Positions 1 through 8,119 of a stretch of 37,790 nt of DNA are shown one piece after another. The DNA is taken from the NCBI RefSeq assembly GCF_018274385.1, contig NZ_JAAFYZ010000094.1:7-37796 (forward strand). Reading direction: 5' to 3'. Under the pieces are notes generated by a model. That model searched no databases. It was not told where the DNA came from and saw only the letters and a list, made by a program, of their open reading frames with translations. Position 1 is the first letter of the stretch; every line of letters begins with the position of its first letter. This DNA comes from Catenulispora pinistramenti. GTDB lineage: Bacteria > Actinomycetota > Actinomycetes > Streptomycetales > Catenulisporaceae. A program made the position numbers and the translations under genes.

Positions 1-14
1 TGTATAAGAGACAG
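1..14. other. Tn5/Nextera mosaic-end adapter remnant
   Basis: The first 14 bases, TGTATAAGAGACAG, are identical to the 3' end of the 19-bp Tn5 mosaic end used in tagmentation libraries. They interrupt the reading frame of the first gene with a stop at 5-7, and that frame is open from the base after the adapter. This indicates unremoved adapter at a contig edge, not native sequence. Confidence 0.93.
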
Positions 15-16
15 CT

Positions 17-1810
17 CCAACGACGCCCCCGACCACCAATCCGTCATCGAGTCCGTCCACCACGCCGCCTCCTCCGACCGGCGGCAGCCTGGGCGCGAAC
101 GTGATCGTGATCAGCCCGAGCGAATCGGTCGGCACGATCGCGAGCACCTTGAACGCGCTGGGCACCCAGCAGGCCCCTAACCAGTTCGGCAACCAGCGCT
201 ACGAGATCCTCTTCGAACCCGGGACCTACGGTTCCACCGCGGCGCCGCTGGACTTCCAGATCGGTTATTACGAGAGCGTCGAGGGACTCGGCCAGAACCC
301 CGGCCAGGTCGTGATCAACGGGACGATCGACTCCTGGAACCAGTGCACCGACGGCGTGCAGACCCAGTGCTATGCCACGGACAACTTCTGGCGGTCGATC
401 TCGAACCTGACGATCAACGTCACCGGCCTGACCGGCTGCAACGCGGGCGAGGACGTCTGGGCGGCGTCGCAGGCCTCGCCGATGCGCCGGGTCGTGGTCA
501 ACGGCAACCTGACGCTGATGGACTACTGCGGCGGGACGCCGGGCTGGTCCAGCGGCGGCTTCATCGCGGACTCCGAGCTCAACGGCACCGTGGAGAACGG
601 CTCGCAGCAGCAGTACCTCGTGCGTGACACCGACATCGGCAGCTGGACCAACGGCGTGTGGAACCAGGTGTTCTGCGGCGACCCCGGCGCTCCGGCGCAG
701 AGCTTCGGCAGCACCCCGGTATCGGCCGGCGGCCCCCAGCCGTACACGACACTGGGCACCTGCCCGACGACCGAGGAAGAGCCGTACCTCTACACCGACG
801 CCTCGGGCGACTACAACGTGTTCGTCCCCTCGCTGCGGACCAACACCAGCGGTCCGACCTGGACCAACGGCGACACCCCCGGCACCTCGCTGGCGCTGAG
901 TACGTTCTACGTCATCGACGCGTCGAGCACGATCGATCAGATCAACGCGGCCCTGGCGGCCGGTGACAACCTGCTGTTCACGCCCGGGGTCTACAGCTAC
1001 AGCCAGACGATCGACGTCACCAAGGCCGACACGAAGATCCTCGGCCTCGGCTTCACGACGCTGATCCCGACCGCCGGCCAGACCACGATGAGCGTGGCCG
1101 ACGTCAACGGGGTCAACATCTCCGGCCTGATCTTCGACGCCGGGCCGACCAATTCCCCGACTCTGCTGACCGTCGGGACTCAGGGCTCCACGACGAGCCA
1201 CGCCGGCGACCCGGTGAGCGTTGACGACGTGTTCTTCCGCGTCGGCGGCGCCGAGGCCGGATCGGTGACCGACGCCTTCGTCGACAACAGCGACAACTCG
1301 CTGCTGGACAACATCTGGTCGTGGCGTGCCGACCACGGCGCCGGTGCCGGCTCCTGGACGTCCGACACCGCGGCGACCGGTCTGACGGTCAACGGCGCCG
1401 ACGTCACGGCCTACGGGCTCGCCGTCGAGCACTATCAGCAGTATGAGACGGTCTGGAACGGCCAGGGCGGCACCGTCATCTTCTTCCAGAACGAGAACCC
1501 CTACGACGTCCCGAGCCAGTCGGCGTGGATGGCCACCCCGAGCCAGAACGGCTACCCGGCCTTCTACATACCCTCGGGCGTCTCCACGTTCCAGGGCTAC
1601 GGCATGGGCAGCTACTCCAACTTCGACCTAGGGGTGCCCATCGAGAACGCGGAGGCCTTCCAAGCCCCGAACACTCCGGGCGTACAGTTCAACGATCTGC
1701 TGACCGTGTGGCTCAACAACTCGGGCGGCATCCAGTCGGTGATCAACGGGACCGGAGCGGCGGTCAGCTCCACGAACGCGGGGCCGGTTAACGTGGTCAC
1801 GTACAACTGA
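17..1810 (+). CDS. Secreted right-handed beta-helix protein, GH55/pectate-lyase-3-like (5' truncated)
   Basis: The frame is open from the first genomic base, so the gene is cut by the contig edge; the GTG at 101 is internal. The first 25 or so codons encode a Thr/Pro/Ser-rich linker ending PPPPTGGSLGAN, the type that joins a carbohydrate-binding or other N-terminal module to a catalytic domain in secreted actinobacterial enzymes. The rest (about 570 residues) is rich in Asn, Gly, Ser and Thr with beta-helix-like repeats such as ILGLGFTTLIP and VNGVNISGLIFDAG. Similar proteins are often annotated as coagulation factor 5/8-type or adenylyl cyclase-like in Streptomyces and resemble GH55-type double beta-helices. 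The neighbouring GH64 beta-1,3-glucanase fits a beta-glucan role, but the substrate is inference. It converges with the GH27 gene across a strong hairpin. Confidence 0.75.
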   Translation, partial: PTTPPTTNPSSSPSTTPPPPTGGSLGANVIVISPSESVGTIASTLNALGTQQAPNQFGNQRYEILFEPGTYGSTAAPLDFQIGYYESVEGLGQNPGQVVINGTIDSWNQCTDGVQTQCYATDNFWRSISNLTINVTGLTGCNAGEDVWAASQASPMRRVVVNGNLTLMDYCGGTPGWSSGGFIADSELNGTVENGSQQQYLVRDTDIGSWTNGVWNQVFCGDPGAPAQSFGSTPVSAGGPQPYTTLGTCPTTEEEPYLYTDASGDYNVFVPSLRTNTSGPTWTNGDTPGTSLALSTFYVIDASSTIDQINAALAAGDNLLFTPGVYSYSQTIDVTKADTKILGLGFTTLIPTAGQTTMSVADVNGVNISGLIFDAGPTNSPTLLTVGTQGSTTSHAGDPVSVDDVFFRVGGAEAGSVTDAFVDNSDNSLLDNIWSWRADHGAGAGSWTSDTAATGLTVNGADVTAYGLAVEHYQQYETVWNGQGGTVIFFQNENPYDVPSQSAWMATPSQNGYPAFYIPSGVSTFQGYGMGSYSNFDLGVPIENAEAFQAPNTPGVQFNDLLTVWLNNSGGIQSVINGTGAAVSSTNAGPVNVVTYN

Positions 1811-1826
1811 GGTAGTCCGGTGACAG

Positions 1827-1860
1827 CGGGACGGGCCGCAGAACTCTGCGACCCGTCCCG
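1827..1860. terminator. Bidirectional hairpin terminator
   Basis: A perfect 9-bp stem (CGGGACGGG at 1827-1835 with CCCGTCCCG at 1852-1860) encloses a second perfect 6-bp stem (CGCAGA 1837-1842, TCTGCG 1845-1850). It lies in the 68-bp gap between convergent genes. There is no clear T-tract, which is common for actinobacterial terminators. Confidence 0.8.
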
Positions 1861-1878
1861 AGCGCTACCCGACCCCGC

Positions 1879-4095
1879 TCAGGGGACGAGCGACCACTCC
1901 TGATTGACGCCGCCGTCCGCGGTCCACTGGATCACGGCGGTGCCCGGCGCGGTCTCGCTGTTGGTGACGTCGATCAGCTGGCTGTCATACACGCTCTTCA
2001 GCCCGATCGCGCCCGGCCCGTCGTCCACCAGCGTCCACTGCGAGTTGCTGTTGCCGTCGGCGCTGAACTGGATGAGCTGGGTCCCGGCGGCGGTGGTCGG
2101 TCCCGGGATGTTGACCAGCTTGCCGCTGTTCGAGTTGACGATCGTGTACGCGCCGTTCGCCTGCTTGGTGAACGTCCACCGCTGGTCGGACCGTCCGTTG
2201 TCGGAGTACTGGAGCAGGGTCGCGCCGTCGGCCGTCGAGTCGTTGTCGACGTCCAGGCGGCCGCCGGTCGCCAGGTTCTCGACGCGGTAGGCGACGTTCG
2301 GGTCCGGGACCGGGACCAGAGTCCACTGCTGGTTGGCGCCGCCGTTCGACGGCCATTGGATCACCGGTGCGCCGGCGCTGGTCGAGGCGCCGGATACGTC
2401 GGCGAGGAGGCCGTCCGCGGAGGATTTCAGGGTGTAGCCGCCGCTGCCGTTGGCCGTGAGCCGCCACCGCGTGTCGGTCGCGCTGTCGTCGGCCTCCTGC
2501 GTCAGCTGCGCACCCTGGGCGGATGACGGCGCCGCGAGTTGCAGGTGGCTGGTGCGGTTCAGGACCTTGTAGCTGCCGTCGCCGAGCGGGACGAGCTGCC
2601 ATTCCTGGTCCAGGCCGTTGTCAGCACTCTGCTGCACGATGGACGTGCCCGAGGTGGCCAGGTTCAGGCCGCTGTTGGTGTTGACGATGTCGTAGGACAT
2701 CGCGGTGGAGCCGACCGAGCCGGTGGGCGTGACCTTGAGCAGCGTGCTGCCGTGCGCGGGCAGCTGGACGCTGTAGCCGGAGGCGAAACCGCCGAGGTCG
2801 GTGTGCGACCAGTCGTCGTGCACCGTCGCCGCGGAGCCGGTGAAGCCGATGTCCTGCCAGTTCACGGCGGCGGTGGCCGCGGAGCCGGACAGGTTGAACA
2901 ACGCGACCGTGTAGCTGCCGTCCCCGTTGGGGGCGTACCAGGCCTGCTGCGACGTGGTGCGGTCGACGGCGCGTGCCGGGTGGCCGTTCTGGTCCACGGC
3001 CGACACCTCGGGGTTGGTCAGCAGGCCGAGGTCGGTGGAGTCCAGGTTGGTCAGGTCCACGCCGAGGGTGAGGTTGGAGTTCTCGATGGCCCACAGGGTC
3101 AGCTGGGTCTTGCGTTCGTCGAGGGTCAGGCCGTCGTCGGCGCCGTTGCCGACCTCCACGGAGTCCAGGTCGTTCCAGCCGCCCTTGATGCCCTTGCCGA
3201 TCCACGGGACGACGTCGGAGAACCGGCCGGAGACGTTGTTCCAGTCGGTCAGCGGATAGGGGGAGCCGTTGGTGCCGCAGTAGCACTCGACGTCGCCGTC
3301 GATGCGCCAGCCGTTGGAGTACTGCTGCCAGGAGGAGGCGTTCGCCGGTGTCAGCGAGTTGGACAGCTCCAGGTGGATGGTGCGGCCGGTCTGGTTGAGC
3401 GCCGCCGACCAGTGCTGGACGTCGGCGACGGCCTGGGTGTCGCCGTCGTTGGGGCTGACGCCGTCGATCTTCAGGTAGTCGATGCCGTAGCCGGCGAGCT
3501 CGTCGGCCCAGGAGTTCAGGAACGCCTGCGCGGCGGCGGGGTTCTTGGTGTAGTCGATGAAGTACATCCGGCCGCTGCCGAAGTTGTAGTTCGCCTCGTA
3601 GCCGCTGGTGTTGGAGACGATGTCGCGGGCGTGGAAGGAGGTGCCCTGGATCGGGGTGTTCTGGTTGTACGCGGCCACCGGTATGCCCGGTGTCAGGTAC
3701 ATGCCGAACTTCTCTCCGAGCCCGTGGATATACGAGCCCAGATTCGCCATGCCGTCCGGGAACGGCGTCGAGTCGGTGACCCAGCGGCCGTACGCGTCCA
3801 CGGTGGTCTGCGGGTCGAGGTACCAGAAGTCATCCAGGTTGATGTACTTGTATCCGGCGTTGACCAGGCCGCTGGTCGACATCGCCAGCGCCTGGGCTTT
3901 CATCGCGGCCTCGGTCGGGTGGTTGCGCAGGAACGACCAGCTGCTCCAGCCCATCAGCGGCGTGGTCGCGGCTCCGTTGGCCTGCGCGTGGGCCCGGGCC
4001 TGGTGACCGTCCACGACGAAGAACGACAGGGCCAGGGCCAGTAGCACGGCGAGGAACCGGTGTCGGTGGGGACGTGCGGGTGAAGATGTTGTCAC
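1879..4095 (-). CDS. Secreted GH27 alpha-galactosidase-like enzyme with ricin-type lectin domains
   Basis: 738 residues. A Sec signal (about 1-39, basic stretch, LAVLLALALSFFVV, AHAQA cleavage region) is followed by a GH27 TIM barrel with PLMGWSSWSF (46-55), YINLDDFW (84-91), nucleophile D211 in DYLKIDG and probable acid/base D268 in GWRIDGD (four residues after R264, as in GH27). An antiparallel C-terminal domain ends near 450. The rest is a beta-trefoil region with six QxW-type repeats (QEW, TRW, QQW, QRW, SQW, QEW), that is two RICIN/CBM13 domains for sugar binding. GH27 includes alpha-galactosidase, beta-L-arabinopyranosidase and isomalto-dextranase, so the exact substrate is open. The GTG start has GGGAG six bases upstream. 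It lies 55 bp downstream of the GH64 gene, probably as the second gene of an operon. Confidence 0.9.
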   Translation of the reverse strand: MTTSSPARPHRHRFLAVLLALALSFFVVDGHQARAHAQANGAATTPLMGWSSWSFLRNHPTEAAMKAQALAMSTSGLVNAGYKYINLDDFWYLDPQTTVDAYGRWVTDSTPFPDGMANLGSYIHGLGEKFGMYLTPGIPVAAYNQNTPIQGTSFHARDIVSNTSGYEANYNFGSGRMYFIDYTKNPAAAQAFLNSWADELAGYGIDYLKIDGVSPNDGDTQAVADVQHWSAALNQTGRTIHLELSNSLTPANASSWQQYSNGWRIDGDVECYCGTNGSPYPLTDWNNVSGRFSDVVPWIGKGIKGGWNDLDSVEVGNGADDGLTLDERKTQLTLWAIENSNLTLGVDLTNLDSTDLGLLTNPEVSAVDQNGHPARAVDRTTSQQAWYAPNGDGSYTVALFNLSGSAATAAVNWQDIGFTGSAATVHDDWSHTDLGGFASGYSVQLPAHGSTLLKVTPTGSVGSTAMSYDIVNTNSGLNLATSGTSIVQQSADNGLDQEWQLVPLGDGSYKVLNRTSHLQLAAPSSAQGAQLTQEADDSATDTRWRLTANGSGGYTLKSSADGLLADVSGASTSAGAPVIQWPSNGGANQQWTLVPVPDPNVAYRVENLATGGRLDVDNDSTADGATLLQYSDNGRSDQRWTFTKQANGAYTIVNSNSGKLVNIPGPTTAAGTQLIQFSADGNSNSQWTLVDDGPGAIGLKSVYDSQLIDVTNSETAPGTAVIQWTADGGVNQEWSLVP

Positions 4096-4150
4096 TTGAG
4101 CTCCCTGTGGGGAAGGTGATGGCTGCCGACTCGGGGGGATCGCTGCCGAC

Positions 4151-5779
4151 TCAACCCGTGTACTGCACCGTGACCTCGTCGAGGTTCACGTAGTTCGAGC
4201 TGCCCAGTGAGCTGTTGTAGATCACGGATATCGTGTTCGCCCCGGCGTTCAGGGCGACGCCGGGGATGGTGACCGTGTTCCAGGAGGACCAGGAGCCGGT
4301 GCCGGGCAGGGTCAGGTTGTTCACGACGCCTGAGCCGTTCACGTAGATATAGCGCGAGGCGTTGCCGGCGGCGGCGGAGTATCGCAGGGTGACGCTGTAG
4401 CTGCCGCTCTGGCTGACGTTCGGGTGCAGGTCGACCCACTGGCCGTCCTTGTTCCAGCCGGCGACGTATCCGGTGCCGGTGTAGCCGGGATAGATCGCTT
4501 CGGTGCCCAGGCCGTGCAGCGTCCCGTCTTCGGCTTGCAGCTGGATGGGCGGGGTGCTGCCGCCGCCTCCGCCGCCGTGGACGGGGCTGAGGGTCACGGT
4601 GAGCAGGGTGGGGTCGGGGTCCACGACCGCGCCGGACTGGTCCACGCCGCCGGTCGGCGCGACGTCGTCGTACGGGAAGGCGTACCCGCGGCCGTCCAGG
4701 CTGGTGGCGTGGACGATGCGCGCGTAGTGGTTGGTCTGCGCGTATTGGTAGTAGTCGGCGGGATTTTCCCCGGCGGGCTGGTCGGAGTCGATCAGGAGCG
4801 TGGTGCGGTTCATGGCGGCGCTGATCCGGGCGGTCAGCGCGCCCATCTCGACCCCGCTGGTGTTGAAGGGCCCTGAGTTGCAGCTGAAGATGTCGGCGCT
4901 GGACGGCTTGGCGAACGAGCCGACACCGGGGAAGTCGAGCACGCCTCCGGACACGTTTCCGGTCACCGTGCCCCACTGGCCCTGGGTGTCGATGGACAGC
5001 GTCTGGGAGCTGTACTTCGACCAGACCTGGTCCAGGTACCCGTCGAAGTAGCCTGACAAAAGCGAGGGATTCTGCACGATGCCGTTGTTGGGGCTCAGCG
5101 CCCGCAGGTTCGCGCCGCCGTTGGTGACGACGAGCTGGTTCCATCCCTGTCCGTCGGCCGCGCTCTGGGCTTGAAGCGCGGCCGACACCGTGTCCAACGC
5201 GCCGGCGGGCAAGCCCAGGGCGGTCTGGGTTCCGGCCGCGCCGTTGGACGTCAGCGCGATCGGGATGGCCACGAAGTCGACCATGCTGATGTTCGCCCAC
5301 AGGTTGGTGCTGTTGAAGGTGAACTCGCAGAAGTCCCACATCAGGTCGATGTTGGGGTCGCTCGGATTGCTGACCGACGGGAAGACCAGCGCCGGACCGG
5401 GGTTCACCAGGAACGTCAGCGGGCTGCCGATGGAGAACCAGATACGGCCGCCGGCCAGGTGCGGGATGGTGATGTGCGTGGTCGAGCCGCTGGCGCCCAG
5501 CGGGATGGCGCAGTTCGCCCCGAGCGGGGTGAGCGTCTGGGCGGGGGAGGGCGGGTAGTACGGGGTCTGGCCGTCGGCCTGCAGGAGGAACCAGGCGTTG
5601 CCGTTGTCGATGGCCAGGCCGGTGACGAAGGCGTAGACCTGGTTCGAGCCCGTGTTGTTCTGCAGGGCGATGTCGAGCGTGCTGCTGGTCGCCGCTGAAG
5701 CGCGCGAGGCGGCGGTGACGACCGAGGGGAAGACGGCGGTGGCGGCAGCGGCCGCGAACAGGTTGCGGCGAGAGATCAT
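4151..5779 (-). CDS. GH64 endo-beta-1,3-glucanase with C-terminal CBM35/CBM6-like domain, Tat-exported
   Basis: 542 residues. The N-terminus SRRNLFAAAAATAVFPS is a twin-arginine signal, cleaved near residue 30. Residues 33-400 match the GH64 laminaripentaose-producing beta-1,3-glucanase family. E152 in WDFCEFTF and D168 in VDFVAIP are 16 residues apart, the spacing of the catalytic Glu/Asp pair (E154/D170) of the Streptomyces matensis enzyme. A GGGGGG linker near 405 leads to a C-terminal beta-sandwich (IQLQAEDGTLHG, GYVAGWNKDGQWVDL, NLDEVTV) of CBM35 or CBM6 type. The ATG at 5779 has GAGGAG upstream. It is probably the first gene of an operon with GH27 and likely acts outside the cell on beta-1,3-glucan such as fungal wall material. 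Confidence 0.92.
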   Translation of the reverse strand: MISRRNLFAAAAATAVFPSVVTAASRASAATSSTLDIALQNNTGSNQVYAFVTGLAIDNGNAWFLLQADGQTPYYPPSPAQTLTPLGANCAIPLGASGSTTHITIPHLAGGRIWFSIGSPLTFLVNPGPALVFPSVSNPSDPNIDLMWDFCEFTFNSTNLWANISMVDFVAIPIALTSNGAAGTQTALGLPAGALDTVSAALQAQSAADGQGWNQLVVTNGGANLRALSPNNGIVQNPSLLSGYFDGYLDQVWSKYSSQTLSIDTQGQWGTVTGNVSGGVLDFPGVGSFAKPSSADIFSCNSGPFNTSGVEMGALTARISAAMNRTTLLIDSDQPAGENPADYYQYAQTNHYARIVHATSLDGRGYAFPYDDVAPTGGVDQSGAVVDPDPTLLTVTLSPVHGGGGGGSTPPIQLQAEDGTLHGLGTEAIYPGYTGTGYVAGWNKDGQWVDLHPNVSQSGSYSVTLRYSAAAGNASRYIYVNGSGVVNNLTLPGTGSWSSWNTVTIPGVALNAGANTISVIYNSSLGSSNYVNLDEVTVQYTG

Positions 5780-5966
5780 GTGATCCAGTGCTCCTCACGT
5801 GGCGGGGTGGGTGCGAGGTGGAGCGCGTGCGAGGTGGAGCGGTGTGGGGCTCGCGGGCGTGCGGCACGGCGGGTCGGATCTGTGCGGTCGACGAGCCGGG
5901 GTGACGTGGCCGCCGCGATGGGAGCGGACGATCCGGCGGACCGTCGAACGCGGCGCAATTCCCCAA

Positions 5967-5993
5967 GCTGGACTAGACCATTGGCTCTGTCAA
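5967..5993 (-). promoter_or_regulatory. Promoter -35 with DasR/GntR-type (dre-like) operator upstream of GH64
   Basis: On the plus strand 5967-5982 reads GCTGGACTAGACCATT, which matches the DasR dre consensus ACTGGTCTAGACCACT at 13 of 16 positions and 11 of 12 in the core. On the minus strand a perfect TTGACA (5993 to 5988) sits 5 bp upstream of this site. The operator would therefore occupy the -35/-10 spacer, a classic repressor position. The leader to the GH64 start would be about 180 nt. DasR-type regulation (GlcNAc-linked) is inference from the motif. Confidence 0.6.
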
Positions 5994-6010
5994 GGGGTCA
6001 GTTCGCAGGT

Positions 6011-6052
6011 AACCACCCTGGTGGCGGGTGGTTGATTACCGGACCAGTGGTC
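6011..6052. promoter_or_regulatory. Two perfect inverted repeats in the GH64/GH28-like divergent region
   Basis: AACCACCC (6011-6018) and GGGTGGTT (6026-6033) form a perfect 8-bp dyad with a 7-bp spacer. GACCA-G-TGGTC (6042-6052) is a second perfect dyad that shares half-sites with the dre-like operator to its left. Both lie upstream of the GH64 promoter and are probable regulator-binding sites. I cannot assign a protein. Confidence 0.45.
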
Positions 6053-6148
6053 AAAGAAAATCTTGAACCTGCGCGTTTCACAGCCGCCGCACACACCCGC
6101 ACGCCGGAACGTCGGCATCGGCGCTGTTCAGCGGGTGTGAGTCGGATG

Positions 6149-6164
6149 ATTGAATATGTTCAAT
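6149..6164 (+). promoter_or_regulatory. Operator ATTGAATATGTTCAAT upstream of GH28-like gene
   Basis: A perfect dyad, ATTGAA-TATG-TTCAAT, in otherwise GC-rich DNA, 180 bp upstream of the GH28-like ATG. It agrees with 9286-9301 at the start of the GntR/LacI regulator gene at 12 of 16 positions. This makes it the likely binding site of that regulator, although a second regulator sharing the sequence cannot be excluded. Confidence 0.6.
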
Positions 6165-6220
6165 AGCCGGTGATCAGTGTTCGAATCTCAGCCCTCGTGT
6201 TCAGCTGGGCCCGGCGAAGG

Positions 6221-6249
6221 TTGACACGCGATTCGCGGCTCGTCACAGT
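6221..6249 (+). promoter_or_regulatory. Possible promoter for GH28-like gene
   Basis: TTGACA at 6221-6226 is a perfect -35 hexamer. The best -10 at 17-bp spacing is CACAGT (6244-6249), which is weak. Two imperfect copies of a 20-bp unit follow immediately (6256-6275 and 6276-6295). Confidence 0.3.
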
Positions 6250-6344
6250 GAGGCTTCGTGGGAGCGCGGCTGGCCTCGTGGGAGCGGGGCTAGGACCTAC
6301 TTCGCCGACCACCTTCGGCCCGGCCCGCAGGATTGGAATCCCGC

Positions 6345-8018
6345 ATGGAACCGCGCACCGAATCCCCCATGCCCGGTTTGAACCGGCGCCACTTCCTCGG
6401 CGTCGCCGGCGTGCTCGGCGCGGCCGGAGTCCTGTCCGGCGTGATGCCGGGCACGTCGGCGCGGGCCCGGGCGAGCGCCGCGCCTCAGGACGGCGCGGCG
6501 ACCCCGGACGCCGCCTCGCTCCAGGTGTATCCGGTGCCGTCGATCTACCCCGCGTCCACGGACTACACGGTGGTCGTCAACGGCACCGCCGTCCCCGTCC
6601 AGAAGTTCACCGGCTACGACATCGCGCAGCTCGCCATGGGTTCGGGTAGCGCGCAGGTCGCCGTCACCAAAGTCAACAACACGAACATCGGCTCGTGGAG
6701 CATCAGCCCTCAGCAACTCGGCATCCACGCGACCGCGAGCGGTCCCACGCTCACCTTCACGCTCCCGGGCGACGGCTACTACATCGTCAAGGTGGACGGC
6801 CGGCCCCAACTCGTCCTGGCTTTCGACCCGGCGCAGACCGACCAGCCGCCCAGCGCCGGCGACGGCGTCTTCAACGTGACGGCACCGCCGTACAACGCGC
6901 AGCCCGGGACCGGGGGCTACTCGACGCAGGCGTTCACCAGCGCCATCGCCGACGCCTCGTCCTGGGGTGCCGACAACGGGAGTCAGGGCACTGTGTACGT
7001 GCCGGAAGGCGTCTACAACGTGGGCAACCTGGTGCTGCTGAGCAACACCGCGCTCTATCTGGAGCCCGGTGCGGTGCTGCGCTACACCGGCGACAGCGGC
7101 TACTACACCGTGAACGGGCACAAGAGCTCGCAGAACCGCGACCTGACCTGGCTGCTGCGAACCGACTACTATTCTTCCAACATCAGCCTCTACGGCCGCG
7201 GCATCATCGACGGCAACGGCATGGCCTCGCTGGCGCCCAGCGATCTCGGGGTGAACCTGCTGGCCCCGGTGTGGGTGACCGGCTTCTCCTGCGACGGCAT
7301 CACGTTCCGGGAGTCCAGCAGCTGGAACGTCATCCCCATCCGGTCCTCGGACCTGACCTTCACCAACATCAAGATCTTCAACCGGTTCGACATGGGCGAG
7401 GACGACGGCATCGACGTGATGGAGTCCACGAACGTCACCGTCACGCACGCGATCGCGATCGGCCTCGACGACAACTTCAGCACCAAGACCTGGACCACGG
7501 ATACGGACATGCTGAGCTTGGTCCCGGGCCAGTCGCAGCCGCTGGACAGCGTGACGTTCACCGATCTGGTGTGCTGGACGTACTGCTACGCGGTGAAGGC
7601 CGGCCAGGGTGTCGACCAGCCGCAGTCCAACGTCACCTTCGAGCAGGTGGTCGTGTACGACGCGGCGGTGGCCATCGGCATCGACCACAAGTACGGCACC
7701 GCGACGGCCAGTGGCATCACCTTCAGCGATATCGACGTCGAGCGGCTGGACTTCACCAACGCGGGCAATCAGTGCTGGCTCGCGCTCATGACCGAGAGCT
7801 CCGGGGTCGGCCCCATCCAGGACGTGACCGTCCGCAACGTACGGCTGCGGGTACCGGACAAGACAGCCAGCCGGATCACCGGTCTACCCGGCGGCACCAT
7901 CAGCGGTGTGACGTTGCAGAACATCATCCCGTCCGGTGCCTCCAGCGCGGCCACCACGCTGGCCGCCGTGGACGTCACCAACGTGAGCAACGCCGGCTCG
8001 ATCACCATCACGGCGTAG
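6345..8018 (+). CDS. Tat-exported GH28-like (polygalacturonase-type) beta-helix glycosidase
   Basis: 557 residues from ATG 6345, chosen because AGGA lies upstream and the Tat motif LNRRHFLGVAG follows at about 12-22; a TTG at 6333 would leave no room for a ribosome site. After the signal comes a small beta domain (about 50-160) with YPVPSIYPASTDYTVVVNG, then a right-handed beta-helix. GH28 landmarks are visible: EDDGIDVMESTNVTV resembles the N-x-D-G-D segment, and LDDNFSTK resembles the catalytic D-D followed by S-x-K. The usual GHG motif is absent; AGQGV and GIDHKYG stand near where it would be. The fold and acid pair are therefore supported but the substrate is not; pectin-type or other plant polysaccharide is inference. 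It is transcribed divergently from GH64/GH27 and convergently with its probable regulator. Confidence 0.75.
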   Translation: MEPRTESPMPGLNRRHFLGVAGVLGAAGVLSGVMPGTSARARASAAPQDGAATPDAASLQVYPVPSIYPASTDYTVVVNGTAVPVQKFTGYDIAQLAMGSGSAQVAVTKVNNTNIGSWSISPQQLGIHATASGPTLTFTLPGDGYYIVKVDGRPQLVLAFDPAQTDQPPSAGDGVFNVTAPPYNAQPGTGGYSTQAFTSAIADASSWGADNGSQGTVYVPEGVYNVGNLVLLSNTALYLEPGAVLRYTGDSGYYTVNGHKSSQNRDLTWLLRTDYYSSNISLYGRGIIDGNGMASLAPSDLGVNLLAPVWVTGFSCDGITFRESSSWNVIPIRSSDLTFTNIKIFNRFDMGEDDGIDVMESTNVTVTHAIAIGLDDNFSTKTWTTDTDMLSLVPGQSQPLDSVTFTDLVCWTYCYAVKAGQGVDQPQSNVTFEQVVVYDAAVAIGIDHKYGTATASGITFSDIDVERLDFTNAGNQCWLALMTESSGVGPIQDVTVRNVRLRVPDKTASRITGLPGGTISGVTLQNIIPSGASSAATTLAAVDVTNVSNAGSITITA

Positions 8019-8063
8019 CGCTTTCAAGCCTTTCAGGCCTTTCAAGCCCGCGGCCTGCGTGAG

Positions 8064-8119
8064 GCCCGGCGTCTCGACGGCGGTCCGGTCAGTGTCTGGC
8101 CGCCGTCGAGGCGCCGGGC
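8064..8119. terminator. Long inverted repeat overlapping the regulator 3' end
   Basis: GCCCGGCG (8064-8071) pairs with CGCCGGGC (8112-8119), and CTCGACGGCGG (8073-8083) pairs with CCGCCGTCGAG (8100-8110), separated by one mismatch. This 20-bp stem probably ends both convergent transcripts. Its right arm is inside the coding sequence for the last residues of the regulator. A short 9-10 bp tandem repeat of CTTTCA units lies just left, at about 8020-8047. Confidence 0.75.

Noticed and set aside
44..1432. A 462-residue minus-strand open frame over the beta-helix gene
   Set aside because: Composition is Arg/Gly/Val/Asp-rich without recognisable domain; the plus-strand frame has clear secreted-enzyme character.
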